Assembly (NCBI RefSeq): GCF_002994745.2
Contig: NC_037094.1
Location: forward strand, 28,618,956 to 28,682,955
Length of the DNA: 64,000 nucleotides
Source of the DNA: Rosa chinensis
Lineage: Eukaryota; Streptophyta; Magnoliopsida; Rosales; Rosaceae
Reading direction: 5' to 3'
The position numbers and the translations under genes were made by a program. The notes beneath the pieces are model-generated. The model searched no databases. It was not told the origin of the DNA and worked only from the letters and a program-made list of their open reading frames with translations. Below are positions 47,360 through 59,770 of the stretch, one piece after another (position 1 is the first letter of the stretch; every line of letters begins with the position of its first letter).

Positions 47360-48148
47360 ATGAGTGAAGAGAAGAATCTCCTGCAACCTGCCATACCACG
47401 CTTTGATGGTCATTACGACCATTGGAGCATGATTATGGAAAACCTTTTGAGATCTAAAGGTTATTGGAGTCTAGTTGAGACTAGTTATGAAGAATCACAA
47501 GCAGGAGCAGCGTTGAGTGAGACGCAGCAAAAGAAATTGGAGGAGTTGAGGGCTAAAGACCTCAAAGTGGAGAATTACCTGTTCCAGGCGATTGACAGGA
47601 CAATTCTTGAGCAAATTCTGGAGAAACGCACCTCGAAGCAGATATGAGATTCTATGAAGAAAAAGTTCAAGGGAAATGCTAGGGTGAAGCGTTCGGCTCT
47701 ACAAGCGTTGAGAAGAGATTTCGAGATTCTGGAGATGAAAGTAGGTGAGATTATCACTGATTATTTTGCTCGTGTTATGGCTATTGCTGACAAGATGAGG
47801 AGTAATGGTGAGCAAATGAGGGAAGTTACCATTGTGGAGAAGATCCTTAGGACTTTGACCGAGAAATTTAACTATATAGTTGTCTCGATCGAAGAATCTA
47901 AGGATATTGATTCACTCACAATTGATGAACTGCAAAGTTCACTCATTGTGCATGAACAGAAGTTTCATAAGAGTCGTGGAGAAGAGCAGGCACTCAAAGT
48001 AACACACGAAGAGAGATATAGTGGAAGAGGACGTGGGAGAGCTGTGTTCAGAGGAGGAAGAGGCAGAGGAGGGGGTCGTCAATCCTACAACAAAGCCATC
48101 GTCGAGTGTTTCAAATGTCATCAACTTGGACACTCCAAAGTGGGATAA
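47360..48148 (+). pseudogene. Copia gag, interrupted
   Basis: The frame starts MSEEKNLLQPAIPRFDGHYD (capsid N-terminus). It is cut by a TGA at 47645-47647 where the flanking sequence expects Trp, and resumes in the same frame at 47654 to 48148. The Gly/Arg-rich region and the zinc knuckle CFKCHQLGH follow. The last Cys of the CCHC box is missing because a small deletion shifts the frame just before pol. Structural particle formation by this copy would be impaired. Confidence 0.9.
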
Positions 48149-51100
48149 ACAGGCCAATTATGCAGCGTTGGATGATACAGAAGAAATGCTTCTCATGGCT
48201 TACGTAGAGATGCATGGAGCAAGTCGAAATGACGTATGGTTTCTTGACTCAGGTTGTAGTAACCATATGTGTGGCGATCGATCATTGTTTTGTGAGCTGG
48301 ATGAAGGGTTCAAGCAGATGGTCAAGCTAGGAAACAATATGAAGATGAGTGTAGTTGGAAAGGGTACTGTGAGATTGTCTCTCGATGGTCTCAATCACAT
48401 AGTAACTAGAGTGTTTTATGTGCCGGAACTGAAGAATCATCTTCTCAGTATAGGTCAGCTGCAGGAAAGAGGGCTAGCCATTCTAACTCAGTCAAACAAA
48501 TGCAGAATTTATCATCCATCAAGAGGTATGATCATCCAAACTGACATGACTGCAAATAGAATGTTCGTTCTACTATCCAACACTCAATTCACTAAGATGC
48601 AAACAAAGAAGGAAGTGTGCCTTCAAGCAACCACACAAGACCTAGCTCATCTATGGCATCGTAGATATGGTCATCTAAGTTATAAAGGCCTCAAGACTCT
48701 GCAGCTCAAAGAAATGGTGAGAGGTTTGCCTAAGTTCTCTGAATCCAGCGCTGTATGTACTGATTGCTTGAAGGGTAAGCAACACCGAGACTCTATTCCC
48801 AAAAGGAGCACATGGAGAGCATCCCAGAAGTTGGAACTTGTTCATGCAGATTTATGTGGACCGATTTCTCTGATCTCCAACAGTCATAAAAGGTATCTGA
48901 TTTGCTTTATAGATGATTTCAGTAGAAAAGCATGGGTGAATTTCCTAGTTGAAAAATCATATGCATTTGCTTCTTTCAAGTTTTTTAAGAATTATGTGGA
49001 GAAAGAGACTGGTTTGGCCATTAAGTGTTTGAGGACAGATCGTGGTGGGGAATTCACTTCAAGTGAATTCAATGAATATTGCAAGAGGAATGGAATAAAG
49101 AGGCAATTAACCACTGCCTATACACCGCAACAGAACGGTGTTGCAGAGAGGAAAAACCGAACGGTGATGAACAGGGTGAGATGCTTATTATCTGAGAAAG
49201 GTATTCCGAAGACCTTCTGGCCTGAGGCTGTGAATTGGACCTTCTATGTGTTGAATAGGTGCCCCACACTATCAATGAAAGATGTGACTCCGGAGGAAGC
49301 TTGGAGTGGAGTTAAACCATCTGTAGAACATTTCAGGATTTTTGGAAGTGTTGCACATGTTCATATTCCTGAAGCTCGGAGGACAAAACTTGAAGACAAG
49401 AGTTATAGCTGTGTTCTATTGGGAGTAAGTGAGGAATCAAAAGGGTATAGGCTTTATGATCTGGTCTCAAAGAAAGTTGTGATCAGCCGTGATGTTGTAT
49501 TTGAGGAGGACAAGAAGTGGGAATGGGATAAAAGCTACGAAGACCAAATTCTACTAGACTTGGAATGGGGAGACGAGGAGGAGCAAAATGTTTCAAGTGA
49601 GTCTAAAAGAGAAGATGCAGATGACAATGAAGAAAGTGATGAAGTTCTGCCAAGTCCTATAAGTGTGGAAGGTTATCCAGAATCCTCTAGTTCAGAAGAA
49701 GGTAGGAATCGAAGAGTTCCGGTATGGATGAGGGACTACGAAACTGGTGAAGGTCTCGGCCTTTCTAATGAAGGTATTAATGTCAACATAGCTCTCTTTA
49801 CTAGTGCAGATCCAATATGTTATGAGGAAGCAGTGAAGGTTGATAAATGGAGGCAAGCCATGGACTCAGAGATGAGATCCATTGAGAAGAATCAAACGTG
49901 GTTTCTAACAAAGTTACCAAGAGGAGCTAAAAGAATTGGGCTCAAATGGGTATACAAAACGAAGCTGAATGAGCTTGGAGAGGTTGAGAAGTACAAAGCT
50001 CGCTTAGTTGCGAAGGGTTATGCAGAAGAATATGGAGTTGACTATGAGGAAGTGTTTGCACCAGTTGCTCGAATGGATACGATTCGAATGATTCTTGCCT
50101 TCGCTGCACAAAGAGGTTGGAACATTTACCAACTTGACGTTAAGTCAGCATTCCTCCATGGAGAGTTGACTGAGGATGTCTTTGTTGAACAACCGAGGGG
50201 GTATGAAGTGAAGAATGAAGCTCACAAGGTTTATAAGCTCAACAAGGCGCTGTATGGACTCAAGCAAGCACCTAGGGCTTGGTTCAGCCAGATTGAGTCA
50301 TATTTCCTGAAAGAAGGCTTCGAAAGATGTGATAGTGAGCAAACACTTTTCATCAAAACCAACGAGCAAGGTAAACATTTGATTATAAGCTTGTATGTTG
50401 ATGATTTGATTTACACTGGAGATGATAAGGCTATGATCAGTGAGTTCAAAGGTTCGATGATGAAGGAATTCGATATGTCAGATTTGGGAAAAATGAGGTA
50501 TTTCCTCGGTATTGAAGTGATGCAGTTTGGTGAAGGGATCTTTATAAGCCAGAGGAAGTATGCAATGGAGGTTTTGAAAAGGTTTGGGATGGAGAGCAGC
50601 AATGAAGTTCAGAATCCCATCATTTCGGGGTTTAAGATCTTTAAAGATGAGAATGGAGTGGAGGTTGATAGCACTTTTTATAAGCAATTGGTGGGAGGCA
50701 TGATGTATCTAACAGCCACAAGACCGGACATAATGTTTGCAGTTAGTCTGATTAGTAGGTATATGTCAAAGCCAACAGAACTTCATCTCCTGGCAGCCAA
50801 GAGGATTTTGCATTATCTACAAGGAACAGCTGGCTTTGGGATTCTTTATAGGAAGGGAGGGAATAAGGAGTTAGTTGGCTTCACTGACAGTGATTATGCG
50901 GGTTGTTTGGAGGATAGAAAGAGCACGTCGGGTTATGCTTTCATTCTGAGCTCTGGAGCAGTTGCTTGGTCGTCACGAAAGCAGCCAATTGTTACTCTTA
51001 GTACAACAGAGGCTGAATTCGTAGCTGCTACAGCGTGTTCATGTCAGGCCGTGTGGATGAAGAGAATTCTGAAGAAACTTGGCTATGAAGGCAGCGAAAG

Positions 51101-51350
51101 CACTACCATTTTCTATGACAATAGCTCAGCAATCAAGTTATCCAAGAACCCTGTGATGCATGGTAGAAGCAAACACATAGATGTGCGTTTTCACTTCCTA
51201 CGAGAGCTGGCTAGGGAAGGAGTCGTGCATTTGAAGTATTGTGGAACACAAGAGCAGGTGGCTGATGTGTTAACTAAACCACTAAAACTGGAGTCATTTC
51301 AAAAGTTGAGAGATCAGTTGGGAGCGTGTAAGGCACCTGCAGTAAACTAG
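48125..51350 (+). CDS. Copia pol polyprotein region
   Basis: One long open frame of about 1075 codons after the gag frameshift. In order: protease with WFLDSGCSNHMCG; GAG pre-integrase with LWHRRYGHLSYKGL and a zinc-binding HH-CC pattern; integrase core with HADLCGPI, FIDDFSRKAWV and the DRGGEF segment; reverse transcriptase with LVAKGYAEEYGVDYEEVFAP and the catalytic LYVDDLIYTG; and RNase H with TDSDYAGCLEDRKSTSGY and the end VADVLTKPL. No internal stop was seen, so enzymes could act in trans if expressed. The frame is open from 48021, but the first 100 bases overlap gag in another phase. Confidence 0.93.
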
Positions 51351-51368
51351 TTGCTTAGGCAGTCTAGT

Positions 51369-51380
51369 TTAAGGGAGGGA
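51369..51380 (+). other. Polypurine tract
   Basis: TTAAGGGAGGGA directly before the 3' LTR; the plus-strand priming site. Confidence 0.85.
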
Positions 51381-51381
51381 A

Positions 51382-51613
51382 TGTTATGGCTTAGAGTTTG
51401 TTATTCTGTTAATAAGTGTCCTAGTCTTTAGGATGTTGTTACAGCTTTGAATAAGTTACCACGTTTCCAGCTGATAACGTGGGCTGCATTTGAATTTCTG
51501 TTTTATCTTGTAAGATATAGCCATATTGCATCTCAAATAAACTGGCTCATTCTCTCAGATTGGTCTTGTGTTCTTGATCTATTGCTATCTTGTGAGATCA
51601 ATAACTCCTAACA
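51382..51613 (+). repeat. 3' LTR of the copia element
   Basis: 232 bp, with the same termini as the 5' LTR. It lacks an 11-bp and a 6-bp segment present in the 5' copy. Confidence 0.93.
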
Positions 51614-51618
51614 ACCAT

Positions 51619-52000
51619 ATCTCATTCCAAAAAACAATCATTAAACAACTTTAATTATTACAGACTGAGGGAATTATATGAATGGAAAAAGGATAGAGCC
51701 AAAACCATAACATAGCATAACATGAAAACCAAAGAATTATGAATTTTATTAACATATACTTTTGACCATTACGTAACAGACATAGAATACCCATCAGAAG
51801 CCCCAACCATCAACCTACAGCAAAAACAACCCCCCACTAAACAACCAGATATTGTAACAGACAGCTATATACTAAACTGGATCAAGAAGCGCAAACTCAA
51901 GTCAGGCATGATGATCCCAGAAAACAACCCATCAGATACATTAGCAAAACGGATGGGCAGATTGTGAGTTGACTCTGATCAAATGCGGATAATCTTCTGA
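51619..52000. other. 3' flank of the syntaxin gene
   Basis: Non-coding DNA between the copia insertion and the stop codon of the minus-strand syntaxin gene. It probably includes that gene's 3' UTR, so the copia element landed just beyond the gene. Confidence 0.45.
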
Positions 52001-55000
52001 TTAAGCTGCAAGTACTATTATCACAATGAGAAGCACGATTCCAAATATTACCAACAGCAAGCAAGTCTGCAAAAACCAAAAGAAAGCTTCAACAAAAATA
52101 AAAAATGAAAATAGAATAAAATAAAAAATGATAGCCTGTCAAATTTAAGAGAAATGATTGTGAAATGCAGTAGATTACCAGAGATGAGTTTGATCTCTGC
52201 GTCTTTGAGGCCTTCGCAAGGTGGGACTTTGCCTGGGCAGTTGCAGCGTGAGCACTCTCAACATTAGAGTCGATATCCTCTACAAGCAGATACAATCAAC
52301 ATAAGAAAACACTAGCCAGATAAATAATAGTGCCTTGAAGAAAGGACATGATAAGTTACCGATCATTGTCCCTTGTTCATGAACCAATATAGCCAGATCT
52401 TTAAAAATCTCATTCACTTCCCCAATTTGCTGCTGGATCTCTTGTATTCCTTGTTCTCTTTCCTCGATGATAGCCTCGTTAAAGGCAATTTCATTGTCTA
52501 ATAGCAAGACCTCCTGTCTGCAGTGCAAACCATATATAAGTAAGCATATGCAGAAACCATACATGTCTCAGAACAAACCCTACATGTTGATAGTAGTTCT
52601 AAGCACACACCAATGAAGATATATACTTGGCACCACATACCCTAAAGCTTGATTTAAGAGTTTTAAACTTTGTATCATACACAAATAAAAGATCCAAAGA
52701 CTCATAGGGATGGTATATTAAAACTTATAGACTCCATAATTGATAGGAGACTCTTCTGTTCTCTTAAAAAGAAAAGGAGTCTTATTGGTTAATTAAATAA
52801 TAGATGAACCACACTTTTGCAAGTACAAGCACCATTCATGCTAAAGAAGCCAAGAATCACACCTTCCTCTCCGTAACAACTAGACATATAAAACCTCATC
52901 AGGGACTATAAAACATCCAAAAAATAAAATAAAACATAAACATAAACAAACACACACCAAATCCAGATAATGAGATTTCTAACAAGATTACAAAACCGCG
53001 TCCTCTTCTTGCCAGGACAAATAATTTTCAAGGCAAGCACTCTAGCCATCGTGAATGTAAAGAGGGCAGAAATATGGCCATGGATTTTATCAGCACACCA
53101 ATGATCAAACCAAAACTAAAGTTAATCCTCTAGTCCAACCTTATACCTCACTTCTCCAAGAAAAAGTATCCCACACCTCTAACCCAAGAACCTTTCTAAA
53201 CTCTATCTGAAACCCCTTCTCTGTAGCACCAACTTCCTAACGAATATCAATAATTACAGTCAACTTGCACCAGCTAGTTCAACCTTATACCTCTCTCCTC
53301 AAAAAGGAATCCTACCAAACCTATAATGGTCTTCCAGTGTGTTCTATCTCCATAATGAATCTTCTTGAAAAGCAATGTTTTCCTAGTTCCCTTCAATTTT
53401 TGATTTCAAGTTATTTCCTAAGTTTTTCCAGTGATGACCCGAATAACATGCAAAATGAAAATCCAATACTTAAAAAACATATTAACAAGCTACAAAGCAC
53501 GGATACGCCATTTTGGCCTCGTATCCCGTATCGAGCCGTGAAACGGGTACGATACGGTCGGATACGACTGGATACGCAACTCCTAATTTGGATACGGTCT
53601 GGATACGTGCGTATCCTATACAGATACGTAATTATGTAAATAAATTGGACACGCGGGGGTAATGTTGACTTTGTACCATTAAAAAAAATATACAAAAGAC
53701 GTTGGAAGATCGAAACCTACTCTCAGCGCCACTTCGGTCTCGCTCTTCTCTTCTCCTCCTCTTCGCAAGTTGCAGCTAAGATCAATCAAACTTCTCCTCT
53801 TCTTCGATCCGCTGGGAGCTTGGAGCTTCAGTTTGACACGCTTCGGGTATGTTCTCTTCTCTTCTTCTTAGTTCTTACCCATATGAACTTGATTGCTAGC
53901 TTCTCTGATGGTAGAAGGTGGTTTCTGATGCTTTCAATTGTTGTACTGATGCTTTCAATTGTGGTCTGGTTTCTGATGGTTTCTGGGTTTGATGATAGAA
54001 GGTGGTTTCAGGGTTTGATAGAAGGATAAGGATATGGGTTTCATGGGTTTGATGATAGCAGAAATATAAAGGTTGTATCCCCAGTTAAGGACTTGAGAAC
54101 TCTGATGACTGATAGGCGGACCCTTTTCAAGCTTCTAGTAATTTGCCAAGGAGAGTGATTCATTTAATCGGGAAAGTAAACAAAAGCATGGGCTCTACAC
54201 TAGTTTTGGCTTTTATACTGGAACCCCTGGCCTATATACATTCAATTAATTTAGACTTTTCAATGCTGCTGATTCATTCATTGTTGCCAACTTGCCACTA
54301 ACATGTTAGGAAGAGGATAAGTACAAAATGATAGTTGCAATGGTCAGTAAAACACTAAAACCTCACCCAAAAAAACATGTTACTTGCTGCCTCTAAATGC
54401 CATAGCATTTAAGTAAATAAGATTGCAACATTTACAATTCCCTGCATTATGCTAATTTGTGAATTGTGATAAATTGTGTATTTTTCAGGAACCATGAGTG
54501 ATGGAGGAACACCTCCTATTAGTTCTAGTGTCGGGTCTGTTAATGCCGATACTAATAGTGGAGCTGCTGATACTGAAAATGAGATCATAGATGATAAAGC
54601 ACCGTTGTGGAAATTTGTGAAAAGCTTCAAAAACTGTTGTTTATGTTTCATAATTTTTTGTTTCTAATTATATATATATATATATATATATTTGACGGAT
54701 CCTTCTCGTACCCGTATCCAATTACATTTAAGATTTGCCGTATCCACGGATCCGACCGTATCGTATCCAGATACTCGTACCCATATCGGTGCTTCTTAGT
54801 TAACAACTAATAAATTTAAAACTATTATCTTTCTCTGATTAGTAAGATATATAACTCACAAGAAGAAACATGCATTGATCTTGCAAAAGCATGCTGGAGT
54901 GAGTACAGCTAGCTCTAGCAAACTGAAGAGAGAAAAAAATAACACACTTCACAAAATAAAACTCACCTTCTCGATTCCACAAGGAGAGCACGCTGTTCTG

Positions 55001-56924
55001 AATTCTTATCTGAGGTTACATCTATCTCACTAGCAGTGTAGCTGCATAAAGCATAAAATAATTCGACTTAAAACTGAGGGACTGAAATCACTAGGTTCAT
55101 TGCGAACAAGGGATCACAAAAAAAAAAAAAAAAACTTCTAGCAGATATCACATAAATTGACTAAACATCCTCAAGGCACTGTCACCTACCTTGATGGAAG
55201 AACAGCCTGGGGAACAAAAGGAGCATATGCCGTTTCCCTCTCAGCTGAAAGTCGTTGAGCTTTCTGAAAATCTCTCAGTACCACTTGAAAATCTTTTGCA
55301 AGCTTAGCATCTGCAACCTTCTGTCTTCCCTGCAATTTAATTGAAGACATTCAAGATCAGCAAACACCCTAAAGAGCAGAAGAAAAATAAAATATAACTA
55401 GATAGAAAAGACCAAATAAAATATTTGAGTTCTTCTAAGGTCAAGCCACAGTGGAAAGGAACTATCCACCATTTCAACAGAATCAACCATTCAAGTTTGA
55501 AGGCTAATTCAGGAAATTCCCTAAGTGGGAAAAATCCGATCTTTTGAAAAAGGGAAATTTTAAGTTAGTTGTCATTTCATAACCATTTATCTCAATGTTA
55601 TTTCTATTCAACCTCACAAACACAAAGTTTCATTGGGAATAACCCCCATGACTCCTGAAAAACTTGTTTGAATGACCAATGTTTGAACATGTATTTGGAA
55701 ATGATCAATCCGACAACATGAGGTGTACAGTGGAGGTGCAGTAAAGATTAAAGTGAACCATTGAAGAGTATCCAAACCCCTACATGAGGTCAAGGACTGT
55801 TAGTTCACCAGTTGTAAAACTTCTGGCATTGAGTATTGACGATGCTGAATCACGATAAACATAAGTAAATCCAACAGGAGGTGGCTGACCCTGAAATTGC
55901 TAGTTTTAGGTATCTATATGAAGGGCCAAAAACATTCTATATTTTATTGCATAAAAACAGGGGCATTGATATCGAAAAGTAATAGACATGTGAGTGAACT
56001 TTTGTGCATGTGTAATATATGGAGAGAATGAACTATACATATTTAAATTACACACACACATATAGAGGGAGAGGGGGGGGGGGGGGGACTTACATCAACA
56101 TCAGAATGATGATCTCTTTCACTCGCTAGCTTAAGTTTTTCTGAAGTATCCTTTACTAATTGCCCAATATGTAGTCTTGTCTTGTGCCTGAAAATCAGTA
56201 AAAGTCCAACAGAAAAAGAAGAAGGAAAAAAAAAAAAAACATTAGATGATAGAATTTATCATGCAAGTAAAATTGGGCAAAATCATTCACAAAAGAGAGA
56301 TGGAAGGAGCGATGGGGTGGGAAAAAGAGAGAGAGAGAGAGAGGAGGAGGAGGAGGAGTGCCTACCAATACGCGGCGGGAAAAAAAGACGGAACAAGCTA
56401 AAATTTTGAAATTGGCACCAGACACTAGTATGGAGACCCTAACTAACCACAACACTGTTTGCAATCCTAAAATGAATCTCTTCTTGGAACAATTAAGCTC
56501 TATTTCCCTGACACTTGCTTCAAGTTCGAAATTATAAGATGATACACTAGTCCACAATGCTAGCCAAACAGCTCCTAATCTATCCAATTACTCATTATCA
56601 ACTCCTCAAATTCACAATTCTCATTCATCTACACATTTAAACTCAGCTTATTACGATACAAACAATACCCGAAAAACCAATTCAAACCGAAATTCTCAAG
56701 AATTAAACAATTGGATCAAAATTGAGAATCAAGAAATGAACTCACAGCTTCTCGCGGAGCTCGGGCGTGTCTTTGGGGGTACCGATGGTGTTGACGAGCC
56801 TCTGAAACGTGGAGACGGCGGTGGTGATCTGGAAAATGCCGGAGGCCAAGGCTTGGGTCGGTTCTCGCCTGGACTGAACCGGACCGCGGCCCGCTTCCAG
56901 ATCCCGGAAATCCTGAAAGCTCAT
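52001..56924 (-). CDS. SYP2-type syntaxin (SYP22/VAM3-like Qa-SNARE)
   Basis: Seven GT-AG exons on the minus strand: 56924-56746, 56187-56094, 55329-55190, 55041-54967, 52517-52360, 52279-52179 and 52066-52001. They give 270 residues, the usual family length. The protein begins [15 protein letters not shown], then [37 protein letters not shown] (Habc helix), further Habc helices, and the SNARE motif from [20 protein letters not shown] to [10 protein letters not shown], with the zero-layer Gln in [12 protein letters not shown]. It ends in a single tail anchor [22 protein letters not shown]22-type syntaxins drive fusion at the prevacuolar compartment and vacuole. Intron 4 is 2.45 kb long because of a hAT insertion. 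The start context follows a CT-rich leader. Confidence 0.94.
53490..54799 (+). mobile_element. hAT deletion derivative inside a syntaxin intron
   Basis: The ends are CTACAAAGCACGGATACG on the left and, on the other strand, CTAAGAAGCACCGATATG on the right. They are flanked by TTAACAAG (53482-53489) and TTAACAAC (54800-54807), an 8-bp hAT-type duplication with one mismatch. Subterminal DNA is packed with GGATACG and CGTATCC motifs. A plus-strand leader near 53700-53830 and the start of a transposase frame at 54494 ([15 protein letters not shown], then [10 protein letters not shown], like the opening of a BED zinc finger) remain. The rest of the transposase is deleted. Confidence 0.75.
56073..56087. 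repeat. G15 homopolymer at a splice donor
   Basis: Fifteen G on the plus strand, hence C on the transcript, starting about six bases after the donor of syntaxin exon 2. The length may be uncertain in the assembly. Confidence 0.8.
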
Positions 56925-57180
56925 CTCGGCCCCCTCCCAAACCCAAACACTGCTACTTCCCCCGAGAACAATTCCGGCGAGAGTTTCGAGAAAGATGATA
57001 GGAAAGTCTGGGGTTCGGGCACAGGGATCTGGAATTGGGAATAAAGAATTAGGGCACAGAAAGGTCGCTAAGCACGAGGCGATGATTAGGGGTAGAGAGA
57101 GAGAAAAAGAAAAAGAGTCGGGAGGCGAAGAAAAGGAAAGGTTTTTGTTTTTCGGGTGTAACAGAAAAGAGAAGGTGCGC
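56925..57180 (-). promoter_or_regulatory. 5' leader and core promoter region of the syntaxin gene
   Basis: The transcript-strand sequence upstream of the ATG has CT-rich stretches (GA-rich on plus near 57096-57150), typical of plant 5' UTRs. No clear TATA box was identified. Confidence 0.4.
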
Positions 57181-58021
57181 TAGGTGTGATGGATTCGGTG
57201 CGGTTGTCTTTTCTGGTGGAAGCTACGGAACGGAAGCTGGTGGCCGCACGTTGGATTGGGACTCGGAAATGTACAAGTGGGTGGTTGTGATTGGGAGAAG
57301 CTTCTAAATGGAACGGTGAGTTCAGCTGCTAAATGCCAGACCGTCAAACACATGCACATTTGGAAGGATTAGCGAGCTCCAGCCGAATACCAATTGGTCG
57401 GTCACGGGGCCGGGGCCGGGCCCGGTGTAGAATTTAGAAAGCCCGAACTCACACCGAGGAAATTTTCGGGCCCGACTTAAATGATATGCTTCCATTTTTG
57501 AGACCGAATCAGGGCGGATTCCTTTTATTGGGGCCAGTTTTCTAGGCTTTCGGGCCCAAAAGACTTGAGAAAAAAAAAACACGCCGACTCGATCTGCGAG
57601 TTGAAGCGAGCATTGCTCATACCAACGGTGAAGATTGTCACCCAAGTGAAGAGTGAAGAAGCAGTGAAGGGTACAGATGCGAAGAGAAGGCGCTCCAAGG
57701 TGAGCACAATTGAAGGATTCTCAACTGAATGAACTAGAGGGAAACCCAAATGTCGATCAAGAAATTAGTCTCAGCGCAAAGGAAGGTGACAAGTCCACAA
57801 ATTTATCACAAGAATCCACAAATTTATATTGTCTGATTTTGGTCTCATGATATGCGTTAAAGAGTTTGGATCTGAGATTTCAAAAAAAAAAAAAAAAAAA
57901 GAACTTTGGATCTGGTTTGCTTCGACTTCCGGGTTATGACTCTAAAGTTAGCCTCAATAATCCGTCTCCAATCTACAGCAATCTCACCTACAAAGGCCTC
58001 GGAGTTGAAGCATCTGAAGAA
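57181..58021. other. Intergenic, GC-rich patch
   Basis: 57395-57560 is unusually GC-rich, with repeated GGGCC motifs (GGGGCCGGGGCCGGGCCCGG near 57405). This resembles hAT subterminal DNA but has no identified ends. A17 or so lies near 57883. No gene. Confidence 0.4.
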
Positions 58022-58138
58022 ATGAGAGTATGACATCGTTGCGTTAGCACGGTGGATTTGATCTCAAAAGTTCAAAGCCCCGAAGAAGCCAGGAAGTATT
58101 TTGATGGCATGTCGGAGCAATTGAAAGGTTTGCAATAA
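58022..58138 (+). pseudogene. Possible PPR protein fragment
   Basis: The frame at 58052 reads VDLISKVQSPEEARKYFDGM then SEQLKGLQ and stops. The pattern resembles a P-class pentatricopeptide repeat protein just before its first YGALLN-type repeat. Only about 28 residues remain and the upstream frame is broken. A GA repeat follows. It is a gene fragment at most. Confidence 0.4.
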
Positions 58139-58169
58139 AGGGAAGAGGTTTTGCTGAAAAAAGGAAATA

Positions 58170-58172
<3 letters not shown>

Positions 58173-58230
<58 letters not shown>
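58173..58230. repeat. (AG)29 microsatellite
   Basis: 58 bp of perfect AG dinucleotide. Confidence 0.95.
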
Positions 58231-58233
<3 letters not shown>

Positions 58234-58279
58234 CACAGAAAAAGAAGAAAAAAAGAACTAAGATTTACACGTAATAAAA

Positions 58280-59770
58280 AGAAGGTGAAAATTTTGTTTA
58301 GTCCCTGTACTATAACTCTGTCATCGTTTCAGTCCTTCATATTCTAATTTAATCTGAAAAGTCTCTGAAGTCACAATTTCCTTCTAATAGGTACTCGCCG
58401 TCTAGATTCCGTCAAATTGGGTCGTTAACTTGCTGTTGTGGCAATCCATGCTACGCCACCTCAGCGGCTCAGCACGATAGTGGTGAAATGTCCTATATAG
58501 CCCTTTGTTATTTGTCCATTCCTTTTTCCTTTTTAATTTCTTTTATTCCTCTTTTTTTTTTTTTTTTGCCCTTTTCTTCTTATCTCCTTCTTCTTCACAC
58601 CCAACCACCATAACCACCACCATCAAGCTCTCTCTCTCTCTCTCTCTCTCCACTAAAAGAAAATTTGGAAATAGGTCTTATCATCACTATCAGTAGACAT
58701 GAGTCTTATCTCATCTTGATCGAACCCATCAGACCACCATCATCAAAATGGGTCTCACCCAGTGATTCACCAACATCGACTTGCAAAGTTCAATTTCATA
58801 GCAATCTCAATCAAAATCAAGGATAATTTATAATCCAATGTCATCAGCAACACAACAGAAACCCCAATTATGGGGATGGTGGTGGAATTAAGGTGAGTTG
58901 AAATTTTTTATTGTTTCATGGATGTGAAAGATTGAATTTTTGATTTTGGGTATCCCTCAGGTTTGAGAACTGGATATCCAAGCAGCAACCATAGCACAAG
59001 TTACCGCAACCAAACCAACCCCTGCCGCACTGAGATTAATAAACCAATTCCAATCCTCAGCCTGTTTCAGCAAAACCGCAACCGCGTGCAGCAACACCGC
59101 CATCAACGTGGGAGGTGAGAATGTCACAGGCGTAACAACCGGTGTTCCAGCAGACCTTGTAGGCTGCTAGTCGGGCCTCAGCATCGGCTCGCACGGCCTC
59201 CATCACCATCTCGCCTCACCGCCGTCGCCGACCACCTGCCAATCCACAAAGTCCTCCACCGTCACCTCTAGCAATGGCTTCTCGATCGCCGACCTATCAC
59301 CCCCCTTAATGTTGTGCGCCGATATCCCCGCCGCGATTGGGATCTAGGCAGTCCACATGGACTTCCCGGATGACAAAACCGTCGACCAGCCTCAGAGCCA
59401 GCCGTGCATCACACTGTCGATCCCAACCACCTTCGCCGCAGTCCTCATCACGCTGCCCCCATCGAAAATTGAAACCCCTAGAAGAGGAGACGCTAGTTTT
59501 TGGGTTCCTGAGATTTTCGCAATTTAATCGCTGAAGGATTTTAGGGAAGAGAAGGAAGGGGCCTGAAAAATATAAGAAGAGGCTTTTGATGAGCTAGGTG
59601 TTTGGGTAAAGGAACAAGAGAAAGAAGAGATTGCAGCAAAAACAAAAAAGAAGAATTAAAAAAACTTCAAAAAAAATTAAAAGGGGAGGCTAGGATTATT
59701 CTCCACATTTTAACATCCATTATGGTTATGTGGCGCTGAGTTAGAATCTACTTATCTGCCATGTCAGCCA
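58280..59770. mobile_element. Degenerate element carrying gene fragments (Pack-MULE-like)
   Basis: The left part (TTTTGTTTAGTCCCTGTACT and following) resembles the terminal repeat type of the MULE at 41021, including a phrase like TTTCAGTCC...TCTAATTTAATCTGAAAAGT. A GC-rich core (58960-59500) contains coding-like pieces on the minus strand, including a subtilase fragment. The right flank shows only weak inverse similarity to the left (CTCAGCGCCAC-type block near 59730), so the right end is eroded. Boundaries are approximate. Confidence 0.4.
59088..59188 (-). pseudogene. Captured subtilase fragment
   Basis: On the minus strand the frame reads ADAEARLAAYKVCWNTGCYA then CDILTSHVDGGV. This matches the segment between the catalytic His and the Asn region in plant subtilisin-like proteases (xRLAAYKVCW-GC--SDILAA-D-A--DGV). 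Only about 33 residues are present, and neighbouring DNA reads as unrelated protein fragments, so it is a relic. Confidence 0.55.

Larger units (their letters stand above)
47034..51613 (+). mobile_element. Ty1-copia LTR retrotransposon
   Basis: A complete structure: 5' LTR, primer site, gag, pol, purine tract, 3' LTR, with the 5-bp target duplication ACCAT on both sides (47029-47033, 51614-51618). Pol order is protease, integrase, reverse transcriptase, RNase H, which defines copia. The LTRs differ by two small indels (17 bp in all) and a handful of substitutions, so insertion is fairly recent. Gag has an in-frame stop and a broken zinc knuckle, so this copy cannot complete the cycle alone. 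Confidence 0.97.
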
